A stretch of DNA of 9,106 nucleotides from an uncultured bacterium (GTDB taxonomy: Bacteria > Bacteroidota > Bacteroidia > Bacteroidales > Muribaculaceae), in NCBI GenBank assembly GCA_946184715.1, contig CAMHGU010000080.1, positions 1 through 9,106 on the forward strand, in the 5' to 3' direction. Shown in pieces: positions 1-5,172 of this stretch. Both the position numbers and the translations under genes were made by a program. The notes beneath the pieces were generated by a model. That model was given only the letters and a program-made list of their open reading frames with translations, had not been told where the DNA came from and did no database searches. How positions within the stretch are numbered: the first letter of the stretch is position 1; every line of letters begins with the position of its first letter.

Positions 1-122
1 GTGGCTTCAGCGGCGGTGGTCGCAGCGGTGGCTTCAGCGGCGGCGGTCGCAGCGGCGGCTTCGGCGGTGGTGGCCGTAGCGGAGGCTTCGGTGGCGGTGG
101 TGGCGGCGGTCGTCGTCGTTAA
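1..122 (+). CDS. C-terminal tail of a Gly/Arg/Ser/Phe-rich protein (partial)
   Basis: Reading in the frame that ends at the TAA at 120-122 gives about 39 residues made of GFSGGGRSG-type units followed by a short all-glycine run and RRR. The body of the protein lies outside the window, so its function cannot be named. Low-complexity RGG-like tails of this kind occur on bacterial DEAD-box RNA helicases and small RNA-binding proteins, and Gly/Ser-rich tails also occur on some membrane proteins; the arginines favour a nucleic-acid-binding tail, but this is inference. The gene ends 58 bases before the next start codon on the same strand, so co-transcription with the outer-membrane protein gene is possible. 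The frame is supported by the perfect codon periodicity of the repeat. Confidence 0.6.
   Translation, partial: GFSGGGRSGGFSGGGRSGGFGGGGRSGGFGGGGGGGRRR
3..110 (+). repeat. Four in-frame 27-bp tandem repeats coding GF(S/G)GGGRSG
   Basis: Units lie at 3-29, 30-56, 57-83 and 84-110, each nine codons long. The first two differ only at synonymous third positions; the third has Gly in place of the first Ser, and the fourth has lost Arg-Ser to glycines. The repeat is in frame with the coding tail, so copy-number change would lengthen or shorten the tail without a frameshift. More copies may lie upstream, outside the window. Confidence 0.75.
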
Positions 123-180
123 CCCCAATGCAGCGTGACTTCATTCACTTAACCTTATAAATCTATCAATTACAGCAAAG

Positions 181-1737
181 ATGAAACTTACACGAATACT
201 CTCCATTACGCTTCTTGCAGCCACCGCCTCAATGGCGATGGCGCAAGACGCCGTGGATGTCGCCACAATCTCCGAGACCGATTTGCGCGGCACCGCCCGC
301 TTTATGTCGATGGCAGGCGCTTTCGGTGCCCTCGGCGGCGACCTCTCCACCCTCTATCAGAACCCCGGCGGCATAGGCGTGTATCGCTACAGCGATGCCG
401 GCGCCACCCTCGGCATCAACTTCCACAGCAACCGCTCCCTCACCGACTACAAGGACGAGGTGAACAAATGCGAAGCCACCTGTAACAACGCTGCCTATGT
501 GGGCGTGTTCAAGCTTGATAGCGAGACCTGCCCCAACATCAACTGGGGCTTCTCCTACAACCGCGCCCTGACGTTCAAGCGCCGCTACGTGGGCACCTGG
601 GACGCCCTCTCCACCTCGATGTCGAATTACATCGCCGATGAGACCACTGCCGGTGGATGGACCGACAACGACCTGGGCAACAGCAACTACAAAGGCAACG
701 CCCCCTGGATTAGCGTGATGGCCTACAATGCCTATCTGCTCAACGTGGCAGGCAAAGACAAAGTCACTTTCAACGGCCTTATGGATTCGAAGACCACCGG
801 CTGGGGCGAATACGAGGTGCGTGAAGACGGCGGCGTCAATGAGTTCAACTTCTGCTTCGGCGGCAACGTGCTCAATAAGGTATATTGGGGCATCAGCGTA
901 GGCATCGACGACCTCCGCTACACCAAGTACAGCTACTACGGCGAAGACCTCAAGGAAGCCGTGTATCAGGACGCCAACGGCCAGTCGCGCCGTGGTGGCG
1001 CCTCGTGGGGCCTCCAGAACGGCTACGTGATGAGAGGCACCGGCTGGAACTTCAAGGCCGGCCTTATCTTCAAGCCCATCAACGAGCTTCGCCTCGGCGT
1101 GGCATTCCACACCCCCACCTATTATAAATTGAGCGCCGACTACGATGCCGACATCTCCTACGAGATGGCCGACGCCGCCAAGGGCGTAGAGTACTCGCCC
1201 GCCGGTTATGGCCGCTTCCGGATGAACACCCCCTGGAAATTTATGGTCAGCGCCGCCGGCGTGATAGGCCAGCGTGCTATCATTTCGCTCGATTACCAAT
1301 GCGACGCCTACGGCACTATGCGTATGGACGACGAGGCCGGCTACGCCTACGACGATGTGACCCGCCACGTGAAAGACCTCTACAAGTCGGCCCACACCGT
1401 CCGCGTGGGCGCTGAGGTGCGCGTCACCAACGCCTTCAAGGTGCGCGGCGGCTACAGCCACACCACGTCGCCCGTCAACGAAGCCGCCCTCGATGGCGCT
1501 ATGGGCATCTACACCTCGGGCACCGACCTCGGCTACACCCTGCCCAAGTCCACGCAGTATATCACCTGCGGCCTCGGCTACTCCTTCGGCTCGGTATATC
1601 TCGATGCGGCCTATGTGCACCGCAAGCGCGATGCCCAGTACCACGTCTTCTCGCCATCGTCGATCGGCGTGGGGCCTATGGCCGATATCCGCAACACCAA
1701 CAATCAGATAGTACTCTCCCTCGGGTTTCGCTTCTGA
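181..1737 (+). CDS. OmpP1/FadL-type outer-membrane beta-barrel protein ('hemin receptor' class)
   Basis: This 518-residue protein starts with a signal peptide (MKLTR, hydrophobic core about 6-18, probable cleavage after AMA at residue 21). The mature start carries the conserved block of this family: TDLRGTARFMSMAGAFGALGG (about 33-53), then LYQNPGGIG (58-66), the counterpart of the NPAG-like motif of FadL/OmpP1/TodX. The rest alternates polar and aromatic residues as in beta strands, and the chain ends in SLGFRF with a terminal Phe, the usual barrel-assembly signal. Bacteroidetes homologues are commonly labelled hemin receptor or outer-membrane transport protein; the family moves hydrophobic molecules across the outer membrane, and the ligand here is unknown. 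The ATG at 181 is chosen because it begins the signal peptide. No Shine-Dalgarno or clear TAnnTTTG box was seen just upstream. Confidence 0.85.
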   Translation: MKLTRILSITLLAATASMAMAQDAVDVATISETDLRGTARFMSMAGAFGALGGDLSTLYQNPGGIGVYRYSDAGATLGINFHSNRSLTDYKDEVNKCEATCNNAAYVGVFKLDSETCPNINWGFSYNRALTFKRRYVGTWDALSTSMSNYIADETTAGGWTDNDLGNSNYKGNAPWISVMAYNAYLLNVAGKDKVTFNGLMDSKTTGWGEYEVREDGGVNEFNFCFGGNVLNKVYWGISVGIDDLRYTKYSYYGEDLKEAVYQDANGQSRRGGASWGLQNGYVMRGTGWNFKAGLIFKPINELRLGVAFHTPTYYKLSADYDADISYEMADAAKGVEYSPAGYGRFRMNTPWKFMVSAAGVIGQRAIISLDYQCDAYGTMRMDDEAGYAYDDVTRHVKDLYKSAHTVRVGAEVRVTNAFKVRGGYSHTTSPVNEAALDGAMGIYTSGTDLGYTLPKSTQYITCGLGYSFGSVYLDAAYVHRKRDAQYHVFSPSSIGVGPMADIRNTNNQIVLSLGFRF

Positions 1738-1802
1738 CGCGCCACGGCGCGGCGTGAGGCAACCCCCTCTATAACACGCCTATCGTTTTATAGCATATTT
1801 GT

Positions 1803-1840
1803 GACGGCGGCGGCTCCGAACCTCTCGGGCCGCCGCCGTT
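1803..1840 (+). terminator. GC-rich hairpin after the barrel-protein gene, probable terminator
   Basis: An 11-bp perfect GC stem (1804-1814 with 1829-1839), extended by a G-T pair at 1803/1840, continues inward through a bulged T at 1815 into four more pairs (1816-1819 with 1825-1828) around a 5-base loop. It begins 66 bases after the stop codon. There is no T run after it on the plus strand, so an intrinsic terminator is plausible but not textbook; a 3'-end-stabilising or bidirectional stem is the alternative. Confidence 0.5.
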
Positions 1841-2230
1841 CCCTCGTCCCGCCCCGCGCGCCCCCAAAGGATTTCTACGGACTAAAAGGACTAACTGACT
1901 TATAGAAAGTTGTTCCGGTTGTCACAGGTGTTTTTATTCCCCGCCCGATAGCCAGAGCCACCGGAAGATGGGTCAGGTCGAAGACCTGCCGACGTGGTTA
2001 GCACATTGTGAGGAGCATGCCGACGGTATGCTCCTCACTGTGTGACCGCCGGCACCCCTCCCGCCGGCACGTCGAAGATGTGCCGATATGATTACACTCC
2101 GCGCCGTGGCCGGTACGCAAAGCCTCGGTGCGGGGTCACGCGCTTCGCACGAGGGCGATGGACGATAGTGAGGCGGGGAGCCTGTATGGGGATATGAGGG
2201 TAAGGCCTGGGAGATGCCTGCCTATTGCTG
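1841..2230. other. Gene-free stretch with a cluster of hairpins (1971-2154)
   Basis: No convincing coding region is seen in these 390 bases. Near the left end the word GGACTAA occurs twice (around 1878-1895). From 1971 on there are four stem-loops: 1974-1988 (6 bp, GAA loop), 2002-2044 (long stem, separate entry), 2065-2085 (6 bp plus a wobble), and 2123-2154 (9 bp with one bulge, 13-base loop). The first and third share TCGAAGA in the loop region and CCGA after the stem. The stretch could be a structured RNA, the remains of a dispersed repeat, or a 3' untranslated region reaching in from either side. No TAnnTTTG box was found that would make it a clear independent transcript. Confidence 0.45.
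2002..2044. other. Long near-perfect stem-loop in the intergenic region
   Basis: The arms 2002-2021 and 2025-2044 pair over 20 positions with a GAC loop. The core TGAGGAGCAT / ATGCTCCTCA is perfect; exceptions are G-T wobbles at 2006/2040 and 2019/2027 and one T-T mismatch at 2007/2039. It is the strongest palindrome between the barrel gene and the DUF2442 gene. No T run follows on either strand, so a simple terminator is not clearly indicated. Confidence 0.6.
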
Positions 2231-2488
2231 CTACGCTACGATACCCACCTCATAAAGATGCTCCGGAGCGATATCTACAGTTCCGTCGAGCCAACTGACC
2301 GTCCATCCGTCAAGGTCCACACGATTAAACACCTCCTTGTCGCGTAAGGGAGCAAATAGTTTGTATTTCTCGATGAGTGGTAAGCAGTCGAAGATGCGCC
2401 GGCTGCCATCATTGAAAGTCAAATCCAGCCGATAGCCATCAAGCGGGCGGGCAGCGATGACCCATTTCAGTTCGTTGTCTTTTTCCAT
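2231..2488 (-). CDS. DUF2442 family protein, second gene of a DUF4160-DUF2442 pair
   Basis: The 85-residue product matches the small DUF2442 fold: a central stretch LDLTFNDGSRRIFD (21-34) followed by PLIEKY, then the block FAPLRDKEVFNRV (45-57) and the closing DGTVDIAPEHLYE (68-80). The whole length fits the family, so it is complete. It begins three bases after the stop of the DUF4160 gene on the same strand and must be translated from the same message. DUF2442 proteins are often found beside DUF4160 proteins; computational surveys have treated such pairs as toxin-antitoxin-like, but I know of no biochemical role that could be assigned here. No DNA-binding or catalytic motif is visible. Confidence 0.85.
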   Translation of the reverse strand: MEKDNELKWVIAARPLDGYRLDLTFNDGSRRIFDCLPLIEKYKLFAPLRDKEVFNRVDLDGWTVSWLDGTVDIAPEHLYEVGIVA

Positions 2489-2491
2489 ACT

Positions 2492-2749
2492 CTAATCTAA
2501 TGGGTTAATCTTCACTAAAGCTTCTCCATTCTCCATTCGTTCCCAATTCTTCATCAGCTCATCCTTGTACAAGTCAAGCCACTCATACACAAGATGCAGG
2601 GCGCGACGCGGCATCTGCCCTGTTACTTTACCCGTCATAATGTCAATCGTGGCGCGATATTCGTTGTAACGCACGTGGAAGTGCGGCGGATTATGGTCGG
2701 GCAGATACATCGTGATTACGATTCCGTAGAAATGGCAAATCTCAGGCAT
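2492..2749 (-). CDS. DUF4160 family protein, first gene of a DUF4160-DUF2442 pair
   Basis: The 85-residue product opens with MPEICHFYGIVITMY and continues with HNPPHFHVRY (19-28), the diagnostic DUF4160 block. A helical C-terminal half follows with ALHLVYEWLDLYKDEL and NWERMENGE. Length and both ends fit the family. The start is the ATG whose first residues (MP.I..FYGI) match the usual family start; AAAGGA lies only two bases before it, closer than a standard Shine-Dalgarno spacing. The cluster of histidines in HxxPHFH suggests metal or nucleic-acid contact, but this is inference. The pair is transcribed away from the AAA+ ATPase gene end, from an AT-rich region containing an inverted repeat. 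Confidence 0.87.
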   Translation of the reverse strand: MPEICHFYGIVITMYLPDHNPPHFHVRYNEYRATIDIMTGKVTGQMPRRALHLVYEWLDLYKDELMKNWERMENGEALVKINPLD

Positions 2750-2767
2750 ATCCTTTAATTATTATAC

Positions 2768-2805
2768 GACCATAAAGATACAACTTTTTTCGCAGACTTA
2801 TGGTC
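2768..2805 (-). promoter_or_regulatory. Probable promoter and operator-like dyad for the DUF4160-DUF2442 pair
   Basis: An 8-bp perfect inverted repeat, GACCATAA (2768-2775) and TTATGGTC (2798-2805), has a 22-base spacer. Read on the minus strand, TATCTTTA (2773-2780) is one base from the Bacteroidetes -7 consensus TAnnTTTG and overlaps one arm. It would place a transcription start roughly 15-20 bases before the ATG. No good TTTG was found at the -33 position, so the promoter call is weaker than the dyad itself. A dyad over the promoter of a small two-gene unit is the usual layout for autorepression. Confidence 0.4.
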
Positions 2806-2875
2806 CGTTTTTATAAAAGTATCAGAAAGATAGTATCGCGGTGGTGGTGGGCATAGCGGCGGTGGTGCAGGGGGC

Positions 2876-4519
2876 TCACTCTGGGATGTCGGCGGCGCGG
2901 ATTAGGCGCAGGTCGTCTTTGGAGGGTGCGCCCTGCAGGGCGAGGCGGTTGGCTTGGCGCTCGATGCTCTTCTCGAATAGCGTGCGGGCAAAGCGGCCGT
3001 TGCCGAAGTCTTTGTCCCAGCCGTTCACGGCCTTCTCCATCACCGCTGCCACCCGCTCGCGGGCCTCGTCGTCAAGCTCAAACTCGCCGGCGGCCACCAG
3101 TCGGGCGTAGATCTCGCACAGCTCCTCAGCCGTGTAGTCGGGAAATTCGATGTAGCGGGTGAAGCGCGAGCGCAGGCCGGGATTGGAGTTGATAAACGCC
3201 TCCATATCAGCAGTATATCCCGCCAATATCACCACGAGGCGGTCGCGGTTGTCCTCCATTCGCTTCAGCAGTGTGGCTATGGACTCAGGCCCGAAATCGT
3301 TGTCCACGTTATTGACAAGGGTGTAAGCCTCGTCGATGAAGAGCACGCCGTCGAGCGCGCGGTCGATGATGGCGTTGGTCTTCGGGGCTGTCTGCCCCAC
3401 GTATTCGGCCACCAGGCCGGAGCGGTCGGTCTCCACCAGATGCCCTTTCTTGAGTACGCCCAGCTCGCGATAGATGCCGGCCAGAATGCGCGCCACCGTG
3501 GTCTTGCCCGTGCCGGGATTGCCGGTAAACACGCAATGGTACACCGGTTGCGACGTCTTCATTCCGTTCTCCTCGCGCAAGCGGCTGATTTTCACGTAAT
3601 TGACAAGCGTGGCTATCTCCGCTTTCACGGGTTGCAAGCCTATCAGGCTGTTCAGCTCATCGATTGAAGCCGTGCCATCGGCAGTCACGCCCGGCTCCGT
3701 CACCGCGTCAAATGTGGCGGCGAGCCAGCTCTGGGCGTCGTCGGCATCGGCCCATTTCGCGGTGGCAACAGCCAAAGCCTGCAGCCGCCCCCGATACTCA
3801 CGCGCCAAGTCGGGATTGCAATCGGCAAGAACCGAGTACAGCCCGAACTCCTCCTTGCCGTCGCTGCGCCTTACCGTGACCAGCTCAACGTGGTACTTCT
3901 CCAGGGTGAGATTAGTGATATCTTTATATACCCAGTTATAATAATTTAGTGAGGTGCAGAAATTATCGTAGGTGGTAATCATCGGCTCATCACCTTCGTC
4001 CGGTTTCTGATTACTTTCAGCGTCGTTCAGCGCGTTAACCACGGCATAGAATGCCTGCCCCTGTCCTCGGCGTATCACAATCGGAGTGGAGTAGCCTAAG
4101 CGCTCCAAGCACTTCAGCACATCGTTGGCCATGACGTGAAAGAGGATGTAGCTCAGCGATAAGTCGCCCATATCGCCATTCACGATGGACATTATCGCTC
4201 GGCTATCGTTGTCGGCCGCTTGCTTCACCACCTCGGCAAGGGCGATGACGGCGCTATATATGGCGTCGTATTCGTTCTTGTGCAATACAGCCTCAACGTC
4301 CACTCTCTTAGGTACTTCGGCGGACAAATCGTCGGTCGACGTCGTCGCTTCTTCCTTCTCTGTGCTCTTTGAGGCGCTATGCAAACCGCTTGCGCCGGCA
4401 ATCAGAAGAACGCCTATAGCTATAGCTATCCCCCACAATGTGGCGGGAGTTGCTGTGAATTCGGAGATTAACGCTATCGCGAAGATCACCGCGCCGAGTA
4501 CCAAACAACCTTTCAACAT
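2876..4519 (-). CDS. Membrane-anchored AAA+ ATPase, CbbX/SpoVK-like, with an unrecognised N-terminal region
   Basis: With the start chosen here the protein has 547 residues. Two hydrophobic helices (about 3-20 and 26-46) form an N-terminal membrane hairpin, followed by a charged Ser/Thr/Glu/Lys linker. A region of about 200 residues (75-285) matches no domain I recognise. The C-terminal AAA+ module resembles CbbX/SpoVK/EccA: Walker A GNPGTGKT (333-340), EYVGQTAPKT (372-381, containing the likely pore-loop Tyr), Walker B VLFIDEA (392-398), sensor-1 region VILAGY (430-435), NPGLRSRF with the likely Arg finger (446-453), and FGNGRFARTLFE (505-516) in the lid. Such modules form hexamers that remodel partner proteins. 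The longer frame to a GTG at 4553-4555 is rejected because the promoter at 4555-4585 would start transcription inside or after that GTG. The target is unknown. Confidence 0.85.
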   Translation of the reverse strand: MLKGCLVLGAVIFAIALISEFTATPATLWGIAIAIGVLLIAGASGLHSASKSTEKEEATTSTDDLSAEVPKRVDVEAVLHKNEYDAIYSAVIALAEVVKQAADNDSRAIMSIVNGDMGDLSLSYILFHVMANDVLKCLERLGYSTPIVIRRGQGQAFYAVVNALNDAESNQKPDEGDEPMITTYDNFCTSLNYYNWVYKDITNLTLEKYHVELVTVRRSDGKEEFGLYSVLADCNPDLAREYRGRLQALAVATAKWADADDAQSWLAATFDAVTEPGVTADGTASIDELNSLIGLQPVKAEIATLVNYVKISRLREENGMKTSQPVYHCVFTGNPGTGKTTVARILAGIYRELGVLKKGHLVETDRSGLVAEYVGQTAPKTNAIIDRALDGVLFIDEAYTLVNNVDNDFGPESIATLLKRMEDNRDRLVVILAGYTADMEAFINSNPGLRSRFTRYIEFPDYTAEELCEIYARLVAAGEFELDDEARERVAAVMEKAVNGWDKDFGNGRFARTLFEKSIERQANRLALQGAPSKDDLRLIRAADIPE

Positions 4520-4554
4520 AGTAAATGCACATTTTAATGGTGTGTTCACCACCA

Positions 4555-4585
4555 CAAAGGTAACTATTCTCCTTCGCTTTTCAAA
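4555..4585 (-). promoter_or_regulatory. Consensus Bacteroidetes promoter for the AAA+ ATPase gene
   Basis: On the minus strand, TTTG (4582-4585) is followed after exactly 19 bases by TACCTTTG (4555-4562), a full match to the TTTG / TAnnTTTG consensus of Bacteroidetes housekeeping promoters. Transcription should begin near 4547-4550. That leaves an AT-rich leader of about 30 bases before the ATG at 4517-4519 and excludes the in-frame GTG at 4553-4555 as start codon. Confidence 0.75.
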
Positions 4586-4635
4586 ATCCGTGCCCGAGCC
4601 TCCCGCGCGCCTCGCCTCACGGCCGGCCCTATGCG

Positions 4636-4684
4636 CGATAGTGGGCGAAAACGATGTTTTTTTTACCGTTATCGCCCGCTATCG
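4636..4684. other. Large hairpin with a T8 loop upstream of the ATPase promoter
   Basis: Arms 4636-4648 and 4672-4684 pair over 13 positions with a single G-T wobble (4642/4678). After an A-A mismatch, AACG/CGTT (4650-4653 with 4667-4670) adds four more pairs. The loop carries eight consecutive T. It sits about 50 bases upstream of the -33 box of the divergent ATPase gene. It may be a cruciform-prone regulatory element, a terminator relic or a miniature mobile-element remnant; the sequence does not decide. Confidence 0.5.
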
Positions 4685-4698
4685 GGCGGTAATAGAGC

Positions 4699-4731
4699 CT
4701 ATAGAAACTATAGAAGCTATAGCCGCCATAG
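4699..4731. repeat. 9-bp tandem repeat of CTATAGAAR
   Basis: CTATAG occurs at 4699, 4708 and 4717, and CCATAG at 4726, a strict 9-base period. The last unit runs into the stem GCCGCC/GGCGGC. The period equals that of the sub-repeats inside the 76-bp array at the right end of the window, although the sequence is different. Confidence 0.65.
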
Positions 4732-4743
4732 CGGCGGCAACCG

Positions 4744-4782
4744 CAACCGGAAAAAGAGGTGAGGCGGCGGGGAGGTGTTGCT
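4744..4782 (+). repeat. 39-bp direct repeat, left copy
   Basis: This copy is identical over all 39 bases to 6180-6218. It begins CAACCGGAAAAAGAGGTGAG and ends GGTGTTGCT, with a G-rich middle. Bases 4777-4780 (GTTG) form the -33 part of the promoter at 4777-4808. Beyond the exact match, similarity to the right copy continues at about 18 of 28 positions through the -7 box, so the two copies are duplicated promoters rather than a chance repeat. Confidence 0.9.
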
Positions 4783-4808
4783 TTTCAGCTGAGAAAGGCT
4801 TATCTTTG
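4777..4808 (+). promoter_or_regulatory. Promoter reading toward the acyltransferase leader
   Basis: GTTG (4777-4780, one base from TTTG) is followed after 20 bases by TATCTTTG (4801-4808), a full match to TAnnTTTG. Transcription should start near 4813-4815, giving a leader of about 350 nt before the acyltransferase ATG. No other TAnnTTTG box was found on this strand between here and the gene. Confidence 0.6.
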
Positions 4809-4974
4809 CTGATGCGTAGCCGCAGCGTTGAGACGCGGAAGGCGGCAGCGCTTTTAACTTATGGAAAGCGTCAGCCGACGCTTGTCATTGGCCGTTTTGA
4901 AACTTTCACATTCAAGATTTGGTAGTCAATGCAATGCTGAAGTGATGCTACGGATTGGCATATTAGCCTCCGGC

Positions 4975-5011
4975 GGTGTGAAAAGAGTGTGTCTCTACAC
5001 TCTTTCACACC
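4975..5011 (+). terminator. Strong stem-loop in the acyltransferase leader (terminator or attenuator candidate)
   Basis: GGTGTGAAAAGAGTGT (4975-4990) pairs with ACACTCTTTCACACC (4997-5011) over 15 bp with one bulged A and a 6-base loop. No T run follows, so it is not a standard intrinsic terminator. It lies between the promoter at 4777-4808 and the acyltransferase, where it could stop or modulate transcription. Confidence 0.5.
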
Positions 5012-5032
5012 TTATGGTTGATACGTCATAAA

Positions 5033-5112
5033 GTAGGTGTCAATGAGCTTTGTTCACTACCAAGGGCTGTGGAAGGCCTCAAAACGGCGGGCAAAGTGAG
5101 GCCGGCACCTAC
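5033..5112 (+). ncRNA. Candidate three-way-junction RNA element in the acyltransferase leader
   Basis: The outer stem is GTAGGTGTC (5033-5041) with GGCACCTAC (5104-5112), nine pairs including one T-G. Inside it lie a weaker hairpin around AGCTTTG ... CAAGGGCT (about 5046-5068) and a perfect 7-bp stem GGCCTCA (5075-5081) / TGAGGCC (5097-5103). The 3' strand of the last stem abuts the outer stem directly, which would allow coaxial stacking. The element ends about 60 bases before the ATG. It does not match a riboswitch class I recognise. It may be a regulatory leader, or stems left from a mobile element. Confidence 0.35.
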
Positions 5113-5172
5113 CTTTCCATTATGTCGATTGTTTAGCTGCCGATAGAGGTGTCGTCGGCGCCGATGCCGGAT

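Larger units (their letters stand above)
4586..5172. other. Long divergent intergenic region between the ATPase and acyltransferase genes
   Basis: These 587 bases hold no convincing gene. They contain a T8-loop hairpin (4636-4684), a 9-bp-period CTATAG repeat (4699-4731), the left copy of a 39-bp direct repeat (4744-4782), a promoter (4777-4808) and a structured stretch up to the acyltransferase start. Small stems in the last part are GCGT/ACGC at 4825-4836 and a perfect 7-bp AAGCGTC/GACGCTT at 4866-4883, besides the two larger ones listed separately. A 37-codon frame at 4812-4925 is discussed under rejected items. Confidence 0.6.

Noticed and set aside
229..1644. Open frame of 471 codons on the minus strand
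   Set aside because: It is the antisense shadow of the barrel-protein gene: valine/alanine/glycine/histidine-rich with no recognisable motif, while the plus strand has a signal peptide and family blocks.
1841..2230. Short coding frames reading through the hairpin cluster
   Set aside because: Frames here are short, broken by stops, lack a start context and have no family resemblance. The inverted repeats explain the sequence better.
4185..4925. Open frame of 246 codons on the plus strand
   Set aside because: It runs antisense through the N-terminal part of the ATPase gene and across its promoter, the T8 hairpin and the 39-bp repeat. The product has no family features.
4812..4925. 37-codon frame starting at the expected transcription start of the left promoter
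   Set aside because: It would be a leaderless small peptide rich in Arg and aromatic residues, but no known leader-peptide pattern (such as a run of one amino acid before a terminator) is visible and the 7-bp stem at 4866-4883 lies within it. It is kept as a possibility, not as a gene.
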